Shown here in pieces: positions 33,549 to 42,636 of a stretch of DNA of 64,000 nt. Location of the stretch: the NCBI RefSeq assembly GCF_900109265.1, contig NZ_FNZM01000020.1, forward strand, positions 62,001 through 126,000, in the 5' to 3' direction. Positions within the stretch are counted from its first letter, which is position 1, and each line of letters opens with the position of its first letter. The translations under genes were made by a program, and so were the position numbers. Under the pieces are notes generated by a model. It worked only from the letters and a program-made list of their open reading frames with translations. It was not told the origin of the DNA and made no database searches. The DNA comes from Paraburkholderia tropica (GTDB lineage: Bacteria; Pseudomonadota; Gammaproteobacteria; Burkholderiales; Burkholderiaceae).

Positions 33549-34226
33549 TCAACCCTCGATCCGCTCGCGCGTCACACGCAGCAGCGCGGCCATCGCTTCG
33601 CGCGCCGTGCTGGCGTCGCGTCGCGCGATCGCGTCGAACACTTTCGTGTGGTCCGGCAGCGCCGCGTTGAACACATCGGCGCGCTTGGCGTTCACGCGCA
33701 ACTGCCCTTCGAGCGTGCGCTCGATCAGCGTGCCGAGCGGCACCAGCAGTTCGTTGCGGCAGGCGGCGAGCACGGCCAGGTGAAAGCGCAGATCGGCGCG
33801 CACCCATTCGTCGACGTTGCGCGCGTCGGTCATCGCGGCGTGGGCGTCGGCGAGATCGGCGAACGAGACGTCGTCGTGCGCGCCCGCCGCGAGCTGCGCG
33901 GCGTAAGGCTCGATCATCTCGCGCATTTCCTGCAGCTTGAGCGCGAACGCGAGCGGCGGCGCGACGCGTGCGTACCAGTCGAGCACGTCGGCGTCGAGCA
34001 GGTTCCACGCTTCGCGCGAGCGCACGCGCGTGCCGACCTTCGGCCGCGATTCCACGAGTCCTTTCGAGGTGAGCGTGCGCAGCGCTTCGCGCAGCACCGT
34101 GCGGCTCACGTCGAAGCGCTCCATCAGGTCCGCTTCGCGCGGCAGCGTCGTGCCGGGCGCGTAGTCGCCGCGCAGGATCGCGCTGCCAAGTTCGAAGGCG
34201 ACGGTGCCGTGCAGATCGCGCTGAAT
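33549..34226 (-). CDS. GntR/FadR-family regulator (DgoR-like), non-canonical start
   Basis: A FadR-subfamily GntR regulator similar to DgoR, the D-galactonate repressor. The winged helix is seen from QRDLHGTVAFELGSAILRG to MERFDVSRTVLREALRTLTSKGLVE, and the FCD effector domain from WNLLDADVLDWY, with conserved Asp/His ligands (ADLRFHLAVLAACRN). The full helix is encoded in frame as far as a TAG at about 34283, but there is no ATG, GTG or TTG ahead of it. I place the start at an ATT (34226-34224), 6 bases after a perfect AAGGAG; the first ATG (34124) would remove half the DNA-binding domain. It lies divergently from galactonate dehydratase, its likely target. Confidence 0.72.
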   Translation of the reverse strand: MQRDLHGTVAFELGSAILRGDYAPGTTLPREADLMERFDVSRTVLREALRTLTSKGLVESRPKVGTRVRSREAWNLLDADVLDWYARVAPPLAFALKLQEMREMIEPYAAQLAAGAHDDVSFADLADAHAAMTDARNVDEWVRADLRFHLAVLAACRNELLVPLGTLIERTLEGQLRVNAKRADVFNAALPDHTKVFDAIARRDASTAREAMAALLRVTRERIEG

Positions 34227-34289
34227 GACGTTCTCCTTGTATTCGCGGGGGGCGATCGCCCAGATAATGGGAACCGATGCAAAATAATA

Positions 34290-34299
34290 CTATTAATAG
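34290..34299. promoter_or_regulatory. Palindrome in the divergent gntR-dgoD region
   Basis: The perfect palindrome CTATTAATAG sits in AT-rich DNA between the regulator and the dehydratase gene. It is a candidate operator core for the GntR-type repressor and lies near where the minus-strand promoter should be. Confidence 0.45.
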
Positions 34300-34394
34300 C
34301 ACTTAAACGCGAATTTTGCAGTAGCATGTGCTCCGAGACGCGCCGGGCCCGCCGCTCGCGCCGTGCGCCCATCGAACCGTTCTGGAGACACCGC

Positions 34395-35543
34395 ATGAAA
34401 ATCACCAAGCTCGAAACCTTCGTCGTGCCGCCCCGCTGGCTCTTCCTCAAGATCGAAACGGACGAAGGCATCATCGGCTGGGGCGAGCCCGTCGTCGAAG
34501 GCCGCGCGCACACGGTTGCCGCCGCCGTCGAAGAACTGTCCGACTATCTGATCGGCAAGGACCCGCTGCTGATCGAAGACCACTGGCAGGTGATGTATCG
34601 CGCGGGCTTCTACCGCGGCGGTCCGATCACGATGAGCGCGATCGCGGGCGTCGACCAGGCGCTCTGGGACATCAAGGGCAAGCATCATGGCGTGCCGGTG
34701 CACGCGCTGCTCGGCGGCCAGGTGCGCGACAAGATCAAGGTCTATTCGTGGATCGGCGGCGACCGTCCGAGCGACGTCGCGAACAACGCGCGCGCCGTGG
34801 TCGATCGCGGCTTCAAGGCCGTGAAGATGAACGGCTCGGAAGAACTCCAGATCATCGACACCTTCGACAAGGTGCAAGGCGTGATCAACAACGTCGCGGC
34901 CGTGCGCGAGGCCGTGGGCCCGAACGTCGGCATCGGCGTGGACTTCCACGGCCGCGTGCACAAGCCGATGGCGAAGGTGCTCGCGAAGGAACTCGATCCG
35001 TTCAAGCTGATGTTCATCGAAGAGCCCGTGCTCTCGGAGAACGTCGAGGCGCTGCGCGACATCGTCAACCAGACGAGCACGCCGATCGCGCTCGGCGAGC
35101 GTCTCTACTCGCGCTGGGATTTCAAGCACATTCTCGCGGGCGGTTACGTCGACATCATTCAGCCCGACGCTTCGCACGCGGGCGGGATCACCGAATGCCG
35201 CAAGATCGCGTCGATGGCGGAAGCCTATGACGTGGCGCTCGCGCTGCACTGCCCGCTCGGTCCGATTGCGCTCGCCACCTGTCTGCAGATCGACGCGGTG
35301 AGCTACAACGCGTTCATCCAGGAACAGAGCCTCGGCATTCACTACAACCAGGGCAACGACCTGCTCGACTACATCAAGAATCCGGAAGTCTTCAAGTACG
35401 AAGACGGCTTCGTGTCGATTCCGCAAGGTCCGGGTCTGGGCATCGAAGTGAACGAGGAGAAGGTGCGCGAGATGGCGAAGGTCGGTCATCGCTGGCGCAA
35501 TCCGGTGTGGCGTCACGAGGATGGCAGCGTCGCCGAGTGGTGA
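34395..35543 (+). CDS. dgoD: D-galactonate dehydratase
   Basis: An enolase-superfamily enzyme that dehydrates D-galactonate to 2-keto-3-deoxygalactonate. The 382 residues are close to E. coli DgoD over the whole length: MYRAGFYRGGPI, DQALWDIKGK, the metal ligands in GVDFHGRV, FIEEPV and GERLYSRWDF, SHAGGITECRKIA, the catalytic HCPLGPIALA, and an identical-type end (WRNPVWRHEDGSVAEW). GGAGACACCGC precedes the ATG. No dgoK, dgoA or dgoT is next to it. The regulator upstream probably represses it. Confidence 0.95.
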   Translation: MKITKLETFVVPPRWLFLKIETDEGIIGWGEPVVEGRAHTVAAAVEELSDYLIGKDPLLIEDHWQVMYRAGFYRGGPITMSAIAGVDQALWDIKGKHHGVPVHALLGGQVRDKIKVYSWIGGDRPSDVANNARAVVDRGFKAVKMNGSEELQIIDTFDKVQGVINNVAAVREAVGPNVGIGVDFHGRVHKPMAKVLAKELDPFKLMFIEEPVLSENVEALRDIVNQTSTPIALGERLYSRWDFKHILAGGYVDIIQPDASHAGGITECRKIASMAEAYDVALALHCPLGPIALATCLQIDAVSYNAFIQEQSLGIHYNQGNDLLDYIKNPEVFKYEDGFVSIPQGPGLGIEVNEEKVREMAKVGHRWRNPVWRHEDGSVAEW

Positions 35544-35941
35544 TGTGTGCTGGCGCACAGATCGCGGCGCGATCATGTCGGCAATCGAGGCTGATCGTCG
35601 ATGAGTGCGCGTATCGCGGAGCTTGCATCCGCGATACGCCCAGCGCGCGTCACCTGCGTTACGTGACGTGTTTCGCGCACCACGTTTCAGCGCCGTAACG
35701 TTTCAGCCCGGTTTGGGCCCGCAACGCCGCGTCTCGCCTTCGGGCGGTCGCGGCGTTCGTCGTTTTCGCACATAGCGCGCGTGTTCGCGTGTGTCGCTAA
35801 AGCCTTGGCGCGCAAGGCAAAAACATCGTATCGCCGGCATCGCGTTCGCGGCGCGCGGCGCACCAGGCGCAATACCGACTCGCATTGGCCTGCTCCTTGC
35901 TGAATCCCCTGTACGACAAATCGAACGATACGGGGATACAC
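35544..35941. repeat. 398-bp gap with a 12-bp perfect hairpin
   Basis: No gene is seen. The inverted repeat GCGTATCGCGGA (35609-35620) and its complement (35628-35639) form a perfect 12-bp stem with a 7-base loop, 66 bp after the dgoD stop. It lacks a T-run on either strand, so it may be a Rho-associated or mRNA-end stabilising hairpin rather than an intrinsic terminator. Confidence 0.55.
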
Positions 35942-36241
35942 ATGGACGCGATGCTGCCCGACTACCTGATCCGAGAGCAGGCCGCCGTAGGCGCGCTCGT
36001 CACTTTCGGCCTGACGCGCGTGATCGCCGCCGCCGTCGCCTGCACGCGCGGCTGGCGCATTCTCATGGTCGAGCAGAGCTTTATCGGGCTCGCGGTGCTC
36101 TGGTGCGCGCCGCAACTGTTCGATCTGATCGCGCATCCGTCATCGGTGCTCGCGCTCGCGGAACTCGAAGGCAAGGCAATCGGTTGCGCGATCGCCCTGT
36201 TCTTCTCGCCGATTCTCAGTCATCGGCTCGGTTACGAATAA
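35942..36241 (+). CDS. Small hydrophobic protein of unknown function
   Basis: A 99-residue protein, not recognised. It has two or three likely membrane helices (GALVTFGLTRVIAAAVACT, SFIGLAVLWCAPQLFDLIA, CAIALFFSPILSH) and few charges. The start at 35942 has GGGGAT upstream; the frame opens a little earlier (35885) but that part is not gene-like. It ends 43 bp from the convergent CopD-like gene. A membrane role is likely; nothing more can be said. Confidence 0.6.
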   Translation: MDAMLPDYLIREQAAVGALVTFGLTRVIAAAVACTRGWRILMVEQSFIGLAVLWCAPQLFDLIAHPSSVLALAELEGKAIGCAIALFFSPILSHRLGYE

Positions 36242-36284
36242 GGGTTACGAATCAGCGCGATCACGCGCGTAAGCGCGGCGTGTT

Positions 36285-37211
36285 TCAGCCCTGCAACACG
36301 TAGCCCGGCACGCTATGACCGAGCACGGCCGCGATCACGAGGATGGCCATCATCACCAGCGCTTCGAGATGCAGCACATTGACGAAGCGGCGCGCCGCGC
36401 CCGTCGACGCCGCGCGGCGCAGTTCCGGCATCACCATCACGCGGTTGACGGCGCCGAGCGCGAGTGCGAGCGCGACCAGCGCGAGCTTGGCCAATAGCAC
36501 GCGGCCCCACTCGCTGCCCGTGAGCGCATCGAGCGAGCCGCCGGTACCGCGCAGCGTGTTGAACACGCCGGTCGCGAGCACGAGTCCCACCGCGAACAGC
36601 GCGACGTTCGAGAGCTGGCCCGCCGTGCGGATCAGCACGCCGCGCGCCGTCGACGCACCCAGCGCCGGCAACACCGCGAGACCGCCCGCCATCACGATGC
36701 CGCTCCATGCGCTCGCGCTCAGCACGTGCAGCGTGTTCAGGCCGAGCGCGGCCGAGGCGAAGCCCGCATCGGCGGCGTGACCGAGACCCGCGCGGCCCGC
36801 GGCGACGGCGATCAGCGCGAGCCACAGCACGCCGTCGCGCAGCGGGCTCGCGCCCGCGAACGCGGCGAGCAGCACGACGAGCGCGCCGCCGAACGCCACC
36901 GACCACGCATGGCCCACGTGCGTCTGCGAAAGCACCGTGGGCACCACGCCGAACGACGCGGGCAAGGTCGCGCCGCTGATCGACGCGCTCTCGTAGAGCA
37001 GCCACATGACGAGCGCGATCACGAGCACCAGCGAGCCCGCGCGCAACGAACGCTGCGCGCGCAGCCACGCGGGCCTTGCGGGCGCGATCGCGCTGCGGGC
37101 GTCCTTCTCCAGCCACGCGCCGTAGAGCGTCGAGCCGAGCGCAAAGGCGTAGGCGAGATTCACCAGGGCGGCCATCGCGACCTGCCCGATCCAGAGCCAG
37201 TCAGCTTTCAT
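36285..37211 (-). CDS. CopD-like copper-resistance membrane protein
   Basis: A 308-residue integral inner-membrane protein with eight or so helices, consistent with the CopD/PcoD family (copper export or uptake across the inner membrane). Helical segments include LVLVIALVMWLLY, WSVAFGGALVVLLAAFA and VALFAVGLVLATGVFNTLRG. A central LGLNTLHVLSASAWSGIVMAGG holds the conserved His-Trp region. The start at 37211 (MKADWLWIG) has a good GGAGGG. No copC or other copper gene is adjacent. Confidence 0.85.
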   Translation of the reverse strand: MKADWLWIGQVAMAALVNLAYAFALGSTLYGAWLEKDARSAIAPARPAWLRAQRSLRAGSLVLVIALVMWLLYESASISGATLPASFGVVPTVLSQTHVGHAWSVAFGGALVVLLAAFAGASPLRDGVLWLALIAVAAGRAGLGHAADAGFASAALGLNTLHVLSASAWSGIVMAGGLAVLPALGASTARGVLIRTAGQLSNVALFAVGLVLATGVFNTLRGTGGSLDALTGSEWGRVLLAKLALVALALALGAVNRVMVMPELRRAASTGAARRFVNVLHLEALVMMAILVIAAVLGHSVPGYVLQG

Positions 37212-37866
37212 CGGCGCGCGCCCTCCAGACAGTCGGAAGTTCCGGCACGCGGGGACGGGGACGGCGGTTGCATCGGCGGGGTAAGTGCAATTGGAGTCAT
37301 CGAGACGAGTGGCAAGGAAACAACAACAAAACGGCAACAAAACAGCGACGAAACTACGAAGCTGCGGTGAGCGTTCGAAACAGGATTGAAACCGGCGGTG
37401 GCGACGTTTGCGCGCCCCGGACAAGCGCGCACGCGATGCGGCGCGACTTTCCGGAAAGGAGCCTGCTTCGATAGCCGCGACGCCGTTCGGTTCAATACCG
37501 GATCTTGCATGCGGCGCGCAGCCACTCCCTGCGCTTCGTCAAATCGCCATGCGGATGGCATGGAAGCGAGGTCAAGCAGGGTCAATCCCGAGTCACGAAT
37601 CGGCTAACGGGTGCAGAATCATAACCGGCGACGCCGCGACCTTCGGCCGCAATCCTGGAGATCGGATACGGGCCGGGTCACTGTGCGTCTCCGGGCAAGC
37701 CCGCGTTGGCGGCCCGGAGCGCATGTGGCAAAAAGTCACTGTCGAGGCGATGCTAGAATCGGCTGCGTCGCCGCAGCGCGCACGGGTCGTCTGCTTTTAT
37801 CGCGCGCAACCTGGAAGCCGGGTCGCTCGAAGCCTGGCAGGTCCACGATAAAGAATGGAGTCACGC
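37212..37866. other. 655-bp gap between CopD-like and cytochrome genes
   Basis: No gene is supported. It is somewhat AT-richer near 37300-37360, where an A/C-rich stretch repeats AACAAAAC-like words (CAACAACAAAACGGCAACAAAAC). This should hold the divergent promoters of the CopD-like gene and the cytochrome pair. Confidence 0.4.
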
Positions 37867-38610
37867 GTGTCCCCAAGACGTCTCGTCCGACCGCTCATTC
37901 CGCTCGCCGCGCCGCTCCTGGCTGCATTGCTGTTCGGCACGTCCGGAATCTTCAGCGCCGCTTCCGCCCAGACCCCGCAACCCAAAGCCCCCGACACGAT
38001 CGAATCGCGCGTGCAGGGCTGCACCGCGTGCCACGGCTCGCACGGTCAGGGCACCGACAACGACTACTTCCCGCGTCTCGCCGGCAAACCGGCAGAGTAC
38101 CTCTACAACCAGTTGATGAATTTTCGCGAGGGTCGCCGCAAGTACCCTCCGATGAATTATCTGGTCACCTATCTCTCCGACGATTACCTGCACGAGATCG
38201 CCACGTACTTCTCGCAGCAGCGGCCGCCCTACCCGCCGCCCGCGAAAGCCACGGTCAGCGACAGCACGCTCGCGCGCGGCCAGGCGATCGTCCTGCGGGG
38301 CGACCCGGCGCGCCAGGTGCCCGCCTGCGCGGCCTGCCACGGTGCGAAGCTGACCGGCATGGAGCCGGCCATTCCCGGCCTCGTCGGGCTGCATGCGGAC
38401 TACATCAGCGCGCAGATCGGCGCCTGGCGTTCGGGCTCGCGTCACGCCAAGGCGCCCGACTGCATGCACGAGATCGCCACGCGTCTCACCGACGACGACG
38501 TGAACGCCGTCGCGGCCTGGCTTGCCACGCAGAACGCGCCGCAAAATCCCGTGCCGGCCGCGGCTGGCTCGTTGAAGACGCCGCTCGCATGCGGCAGCGA
38601 ACCGCAATAA
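37867..38610 (+). CDS. Dihaem cytochrome c (c4-like)
   Basis: A 247-residue exported protein with a signal peptide (RLVRPLIPLAAPLLAALLF...SAASAQ) and two haem-binding motifs, CTACH and CAACH, each in its own class I domain; Met ligands are likely in PMNY and GMEP. The GTG at 37867 is chosen because GGAG lies 6 bases before it; an ATG at 37855 gives four more residues. The layout matches c4-type electron carriers. It is 19 bp before a second, three-haem cytochrome, so both are probably co-expressed in the periplasm. Confidence 0.88.
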   Translation: MSPRRLVRPLIPLAAPLLAALLFGTSGIFSAASAQTPQPKAPDTIESRVQGCTACHGSHGQGTDNDYFPRLAGKPAEYLYNQLMNFREGRRKYPPMNYLVTYLSDDYLHEIATYFSQQRPPYPPPAKATVSDSTLARGQAIVLRGDPARQVPACAACHGAKLTGMEPAIPGLVGLHADYISAQIGAWRSGSRHAKAPDCMHEIATRLTDDDVNAVAAWLATQNAPQNPVPAAAGSLKTPLACGSEPQ

Positions 38611-38629
38611 GGCGCCGGGAGACAGCCCT

Positions 38630-39925
38630 ATGAACCGCAAGTCCCTGTTCGCTCTGTCCGCAGTCATGCTCGCCGCCGTCGCGGCGCTGGTGCCCGTGCT
38701 GTGGACCGGCAACACCTATCTGCACAGCGCCTCGGCGCAGGCGGCCACGCCCGCCGACCAGTCCGAGCTCATCAAGAAGGGCGAGTATCTGTCCCGCGCT
38801 GGCGACTGCGTCGCCTGTCACACCGTGCGCGGCGGCAAGACCTTCGCGGGCGGCCTGCCGATGGCCACGCCCTTCGGCACGCTCTACACACCGAACATCA
38901 CGCCCGACGACCAGTACGGCATCGGCAAGTGGAGCAGCGACGACTTCTACCGCGCCATGCACACGGGCCGCTCGAAAGACGGCAGCCTGCTCTACCCGGC
39001 CTTCCCGTTCACGAGCTACACCAAGGTCACGCGCGCGGATTCGGACGCGATCTACGCCTATCTGCGCTCGGTGCCGCCGGTACACGTGCCGAGCCGTCCG
39101 CATGAGCTGAAATTCCCGTTCAACAACCGCAACCTGCTGATCGGCTGGCGCACGCTGTTCTTCCGCGAGGGCGAGTACAAGCCCGATCCGACCAAATCGG
39201 TCGAATGGAATCGCGGCGCGTATCTGGTCGAAGGACTCGGCCACTGCGGCATGTGCCACACGTCGATCAACATGATGGGCGCGCCGGTCAATTCGTCGGC
39301 GTTCGCGGGCGGGCTGATTCCGCTGCAGAACTGGTACGCGCCCTCGCTCACGTCGAGCGAAGGCGGTCTCGGCGACTGGGAGATCAAGGACATCGCCAGT
39401 CTGCTGAAAACCGGCGTCTCGGAGCGCGGCGCCGTGTTCGGGCCGATGGCGGACGTGATCCACAACAGCCTGCAATACGTCTCCGACGACGACATCAAGG
39501 CGATGGCGACCTATCTGAAGACCATCCCGCAGCGCAAGGAAGCGCCCGAGACCATGCAGATGGAAACCTCCGAAGCGTTCGGCGGCGAACTCTTGCAGCA
39601 AGGTCAGAAGATCTACCATGACCAGTGTGCGAAGTGCCATGCGGAGAACGGCCTCGGCATGCCGCCGAACTTCCCGCCGCTCGCGAACAACCAGTCGATC
39701 CAGATGAAATCGGCGGTGAATCCGATCCGGATGGTGCTCAACGGCGGCTATCCGCCCAGCACGCAGGGCAATCCGCGCCCGTACGGCATGCCGCCGTTCG
39801 CCCAGGCGCTGTCCAACCAGGAAGTGGCGGCGGTCGTGACCTTCATCCGCATGTCGTGGGGGAACAAGGGCACGCCGGTCTCGCCGCAACAGGTGTCAGA
39901 TCTGCGCTCCGCACCGCTCGACTGA
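38630..39925 (+). CDS. Trihaem cytochrome c, dehydrogenase-subunit type
   Basis: A 431-residue protein with an N-terminal signal or anchor (LFALSAVMLAAVAALVPVL) and three CxxCH motifs: CVACH, CGMCH and CAKCH. The pattern is that of the cytochrome subunit of membrane alcohol, aldehyde, gluconate or sorbitol dehydrogenases (AdhB/Gdh type), which pass electrons to ubiquinone or cytochrome oxidase. No flavin or PQQ dehydrogenase subunit is nearby, so its donor must be encoded elsewhere. GGGAGA precedes the ATG. Confidence 0.9.
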   Translation: MNRKSLFALSAVMLAAVAALVPVLWTGNTYLHSASAQAATPADQSELIKKGEYLSRAGDCVACHTVRGGKTFAGGLPMATPFGTLYTPNITPDDQYGIGKWSSDDFYRAMHTGRSKDGSLLYPAFPFTSYTKVTRADSDAIYAYLRSVPPVHVPSRPHELKFPFNNRNLLIGWRTLFFREGEYKPDPTKSVEWNRGAYLVEGLGHCGMCHTSINMMGAPVNSSAFAGGLIPLQNWYAPSLTSSEGGLGDWEIKDIASLLKTGVSERGAVFGPMADVIHNSLQYVSDDDIKAMATYLKTIPQRKEAPETMQMETSEAFGGELLQQGQKIYHDQCAKCHAENGLGMPPNFPPLANNQSIQMKSAVNPIRMVLNGGYPPSTQGNPRPYGMPPFAQALSNQEVAAVVTFIRMSWGNKGTPVSPQQVSDLRSAPLD

Positions 39926-39956
39926 GCCACGTTTGTTATAGTGGCGTTTGCCTGAC

Positions 39957-39994
39957 AAGGGCGCAGCCGGCAAAACGCCGCCGGCTGCGCCCTT
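39957..39994. terminator. Hairpin after the cytochrome genes
   Basis: A very stable 15-bp stem (AAGGGCGCAGCCGGC at 39957-39971, complement 39980-39994) with an 8-base loop lies 31 bp after the cytochrome stop. The following sequence is only weakly T-rich, so it may be a terminator or a 3'-end stabiliser. Confidence 0.6.
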
Positions 39995-40140
39995 CGCTAT
40001 TTGGCCGCGCGCCGCGCGTTGATTGCGGCACGAGGCCGCGCGGCGCGAGCCGCACGCTGTCGAATTCGCTGTCGAACTGATGGTTTTGAAGCTGGTTTTG
40101 AAGCAAACACGCAGGGCAAGAAGAACAAGGAGTGGTCGTC

Positions 40141-40761
40141 ATGCACGCTGGTGAGCGTTTGAACAGCATTACTCACCTGGTGGGCGCGATGTTGTCGATT
40201 GCGGGGCTGGTATCGCTCGTAACGCTCGGGGCGCTCGATCACGACGCATACAAGGTCGTGAGTTTCGCTGTGTACGGCGCGATGTTGTGCGCGCTCTACA
40301 CGATCTCCACGCTGTATCACGGCGTGCGCGGACCGCGCCTGAAAGCCGTGCTGCAAAAGTGCGACCACGCCGCGATCTATCTGCTGATCGCGGGCAGCTA
40401 TACTCCGTTCACGCTTGTCACGCTGCGCGGGCCGTGGGGCTGGTCGCTCTTTGGCGTAAGCTGGGGGCTCGCCGCGCTCGGCATCGTGCAGGAGCTCACG
40501 CTCGGGCGCCGCACCCGCATGCTGTCGATGGTGCTGTACGTGGTGATGGGCTGGCTCGCGCTGGTCGCGGTCAAGCCGCTCCTCGGCGCGCTGCCCGCCG
40601 CGGGCACCGCCTGGCTGCTGGCCGGCGGCATCATCTACAGCGTCGGCATCTATTTTTTCATCAACGACGAGCGCATCCGGCACGGACATGGAATCTGGCA
40701 TCTGTTCGTGCTCGCCGGGAGCGTCTGTCAATTCGTGAGCGTCGCGGGCTACGTCGCCTGA
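40141..40761 (+). CDS. Hemolysin III family (YqfA/PAQR-like) membrane protein
   Basis: A 206-residue protein with seven predicted membrane helices and the superfamily motifs: ERLNSITHLVGAML at the start, STLYHGVRG, HAAIYLLIAGSYTPF, and the C-terminal HGHGIWHLFVLAGS with the His residues that bind zinc in the PAQR/CREST fold. Bacterial members are implicated in membrane-lipid or membrane-stress functions, not in real haemolysis as a rule. ATG at 40141 with AAGGAG nine bases upstream. Confidence 0.9.
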   Translation: MHAGERLNSITHLVGAMLSIAGLVSLVTLGALDHDAYKVVSFAVYGAMLCALYTISTLYHGVRGPRLKAVLQKCDHAAIYLLIAGSYTPFTLVTLRGPWGWSLFGVSWGLAALGIVQELTLGRRTRMLSMVLYVVMGWLALVAVKPLLGALPAAGTAWLLAGGIIYSVGIYFFINDERIRHGHGIWHLFVLAGSVCQFVSVAGYVA

Positions 40762-40987
40762 CGCATCCCACCGGGAATCTCCACGAAATCGTCGCGTGGC
40801 GGCCGCAGTGTCCGCTGCCGTGCGATGCAACTTTATGCCAGCCGACGGGTCTGCAAGAACCGTCGACAAGCGGCGCGCGCACTGGCGTGCCGTCCGAATA
40901 CACGCGAGCACCCGCGCTCAGCCTTGCGCGGCGCGCCGTCACCGGCAGCGCCCCTCCGCTCGCGATACTGCAATACAACAGGTATTT

Positions 40988-42583
40988 ATGTCTTTCGATT
41001 CTCTCGGCTTGTCCGAACCGCTGGTCCGCGCTGTCAACGAACTGGGCTACACCACGCCCACGCCCATCCAGTCGCAAGCGATCCCCGCCGTGCTCGGCGG
41101 CGGCGACCTGCTCGCAGGTGCGCAGACCGGCACGGGCAAGACCGCCGGCTTCACGCTGCCGATCCTGCAACGCCTGACCGACATGCCGGCCGCCGCGGGC
41201 GGCAAGCGCGTCGTGCGCGCGCTGATCCTCACGCCCACGCGCGAGCTCGCGGCGCAGGTGGAAGAAAGCGTGCGCGCCTACGGCAAGTATCTGAAGCTCA
41301 AGTCGACCGTGATGTTCGGCGGCGTGGGCATCAATCCGCAGATCGACGCGCTCAAGCGTGGCGTCGATATCGTGGTCGCGACGCCTGGCCGTCTGCTCGA
41401 TCACATGCAGCAGAAGACCATCGACCTCTCGCAGCTCGAGATTCTCGTGCTCGACGAAGCCGACCGCATGCTCGACATGGGCTTCATCCACGACATCAAG
41501 CGCGTGCTCGCGAAGCTGCCGCCGAAGCGCCAGAACCTGCTCTTTTCGGCCACTTTCGCCGACGAAATCAAGGCGCTCGCGGACAGCCTGCTCGACTCGC
41601 CCGCGCTGATCGAAGTCGCGCGCCGCAACACCACGGCGGAAACGGTCGCGCAGAAGGTGTATCCGGTCGATCGCGACCGCAAGCGCGACCTGCTCACGCA
41701 CCTGATCCGCCAGCACAACTGGTTCCAGGTGCTCGTGTTCACGCGCACCAAGCACGGCGCGAACCGCCTCGCGGAACAGCTCACGAAGGACGGCATCAGC
41801 GCGCTCGCGATCCACGGCAACAAGAGCCAGTCGGCCCGCACGCGCGCGCTCTCCGAATTCAAGGACGGCACGCTGCAGGTGCTCGTGGCCACCGACATCG
41901 CGGCGCGCGGCATCGACATCGATCAGCTGCCGCACGTGGTCAACTACGATCTGCCGAACGTGCCCGAGGATTACGTGCACCGTATCGGCCGCACGGGCCG
42001 CGCGGGCGCGACGGGCGAAGCGGTGTCGCTCGTCTGCGTCGACGAACACCAGTTGCTCAAGGACATCGAGAAGCTCATCAAGCGCGCGGTGCCGCAGGAA
42101 GTCATTCCGGGCTTCGAGCCGGATCCGAATGCCAAGCCCGAGCCGATCCAGCGCCGTGGCCAGCAGCAAGGCCGTGGCCAGCGTCAGGGGCAAGGTCAGA
42201 GCCAGCAAGGTCAGGGACGCGGTGCGTCGAACGGCGGTGCGCCGCGCGGCGGCCAGCGTGACGGCGGTAATCGCGGTGAAGGCCGTGGTGAAGGCCGTGC
42301 GAACGCTGGTGGAAACAACGGCGGCAACCGCGGCGAACAACGCCCGGCCAAGCCCGCGCAGAACGGCATCCGCACGGCCAAGCCGGTGAAGCAGCAAGCG
42401 GCGACGAATCACGGCGCACAAGGCGCGCGCGGCGAACATACGCGTCGCGAAAGCCAGCGCGGCGTGTCGCATGAAAGCGCGCTCGGCCGTACGCAGCGCA
42501 AGCCGCAATCGAATCCAGGCGCCCTGCTCGGCGGCCGTCCGGGTGGCAGCTCGCGTCGCGACGGCCAGCGCGGCGACCGCTAA
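40988..42583 (+). CDS. rhlE: RhlE-like DEAD-box RNA helicase
   Basis: A 531-residue ATP-dependent RNA helicase. The core (about residues 1-375) has Q-motif PTPIQSQAIP, AQTGTGKT (motif I), DEAD in VLDEADRMLDMG, SAT in FSATF, and HRIGRTGRAG (motif VI). The last 150 residues are a basic Gln/Gly/Arg-rich tail with RGG-like repeats (GRGQRQGQGQSQQGQGRG), an RNA-binding tail. Members act in ribosome assembly and RNA decay. The start at 40988 is the family one; frame further upstream is non-coding. A terminator follows. Confidence 0.93.
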   Translation: MSFDSLGLSEPLVRAVNELGYTTPTPIQSQAIPAVLGGGDLLAGAQTGTGKTAGFTLPILQRLTDMPAAAGGKRVVRALILTPTRELAAQVEESVRAYGKYLKLKSTVMFGGVGINPQIDALKRGVDIVVATPGRLLDHMQQKTIDLSQLEILVLDEADRMLDMGFIHDIKRVLAKLPPKRQNLLFSATFADEIKALADSLLDSPALIEVARRNTTAETVAQKVYPVDRDRKRDLLTHLIRQHNWFQVLVFTRTKHGANRLAEQLTKDGISALAIHGNKSQSARTRALSEFKDGTLQVLVATDIAARGIDIDQLPHVVNYDLPNVPEDYVHRIGRTGRAGATGEAVSLVCVDEHQLLKDIEKLIKRAVPQEVIPGFEPDPNAKPEPIQRRGQQQGRGQRQGQGQSQQGQGRGASNGGAPRGGQRDGGNRGEGRGEGRANAGGNNGGNRGEQRPAKPAQNGIRTAKPVKQQAATNHGAQGARGEHTRRESQRGVSHESALGRTQRKPQSNPGALLGGRPGGSSRRDGQRGDR

Positions 42584-42636
42584 GCCGGTCCGCCAGCCCG
42601 CGGCGCCTCGCCGCGCGGCGCGGCGCTACGCCATGA

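Noticed and set aside
40796..40987. N-terminal extension of RhlE
   Set aside because: The frame is open, but the family start at 40988 precedes the Q-motif at the normal distance, and the upstream part is basic and irregular.
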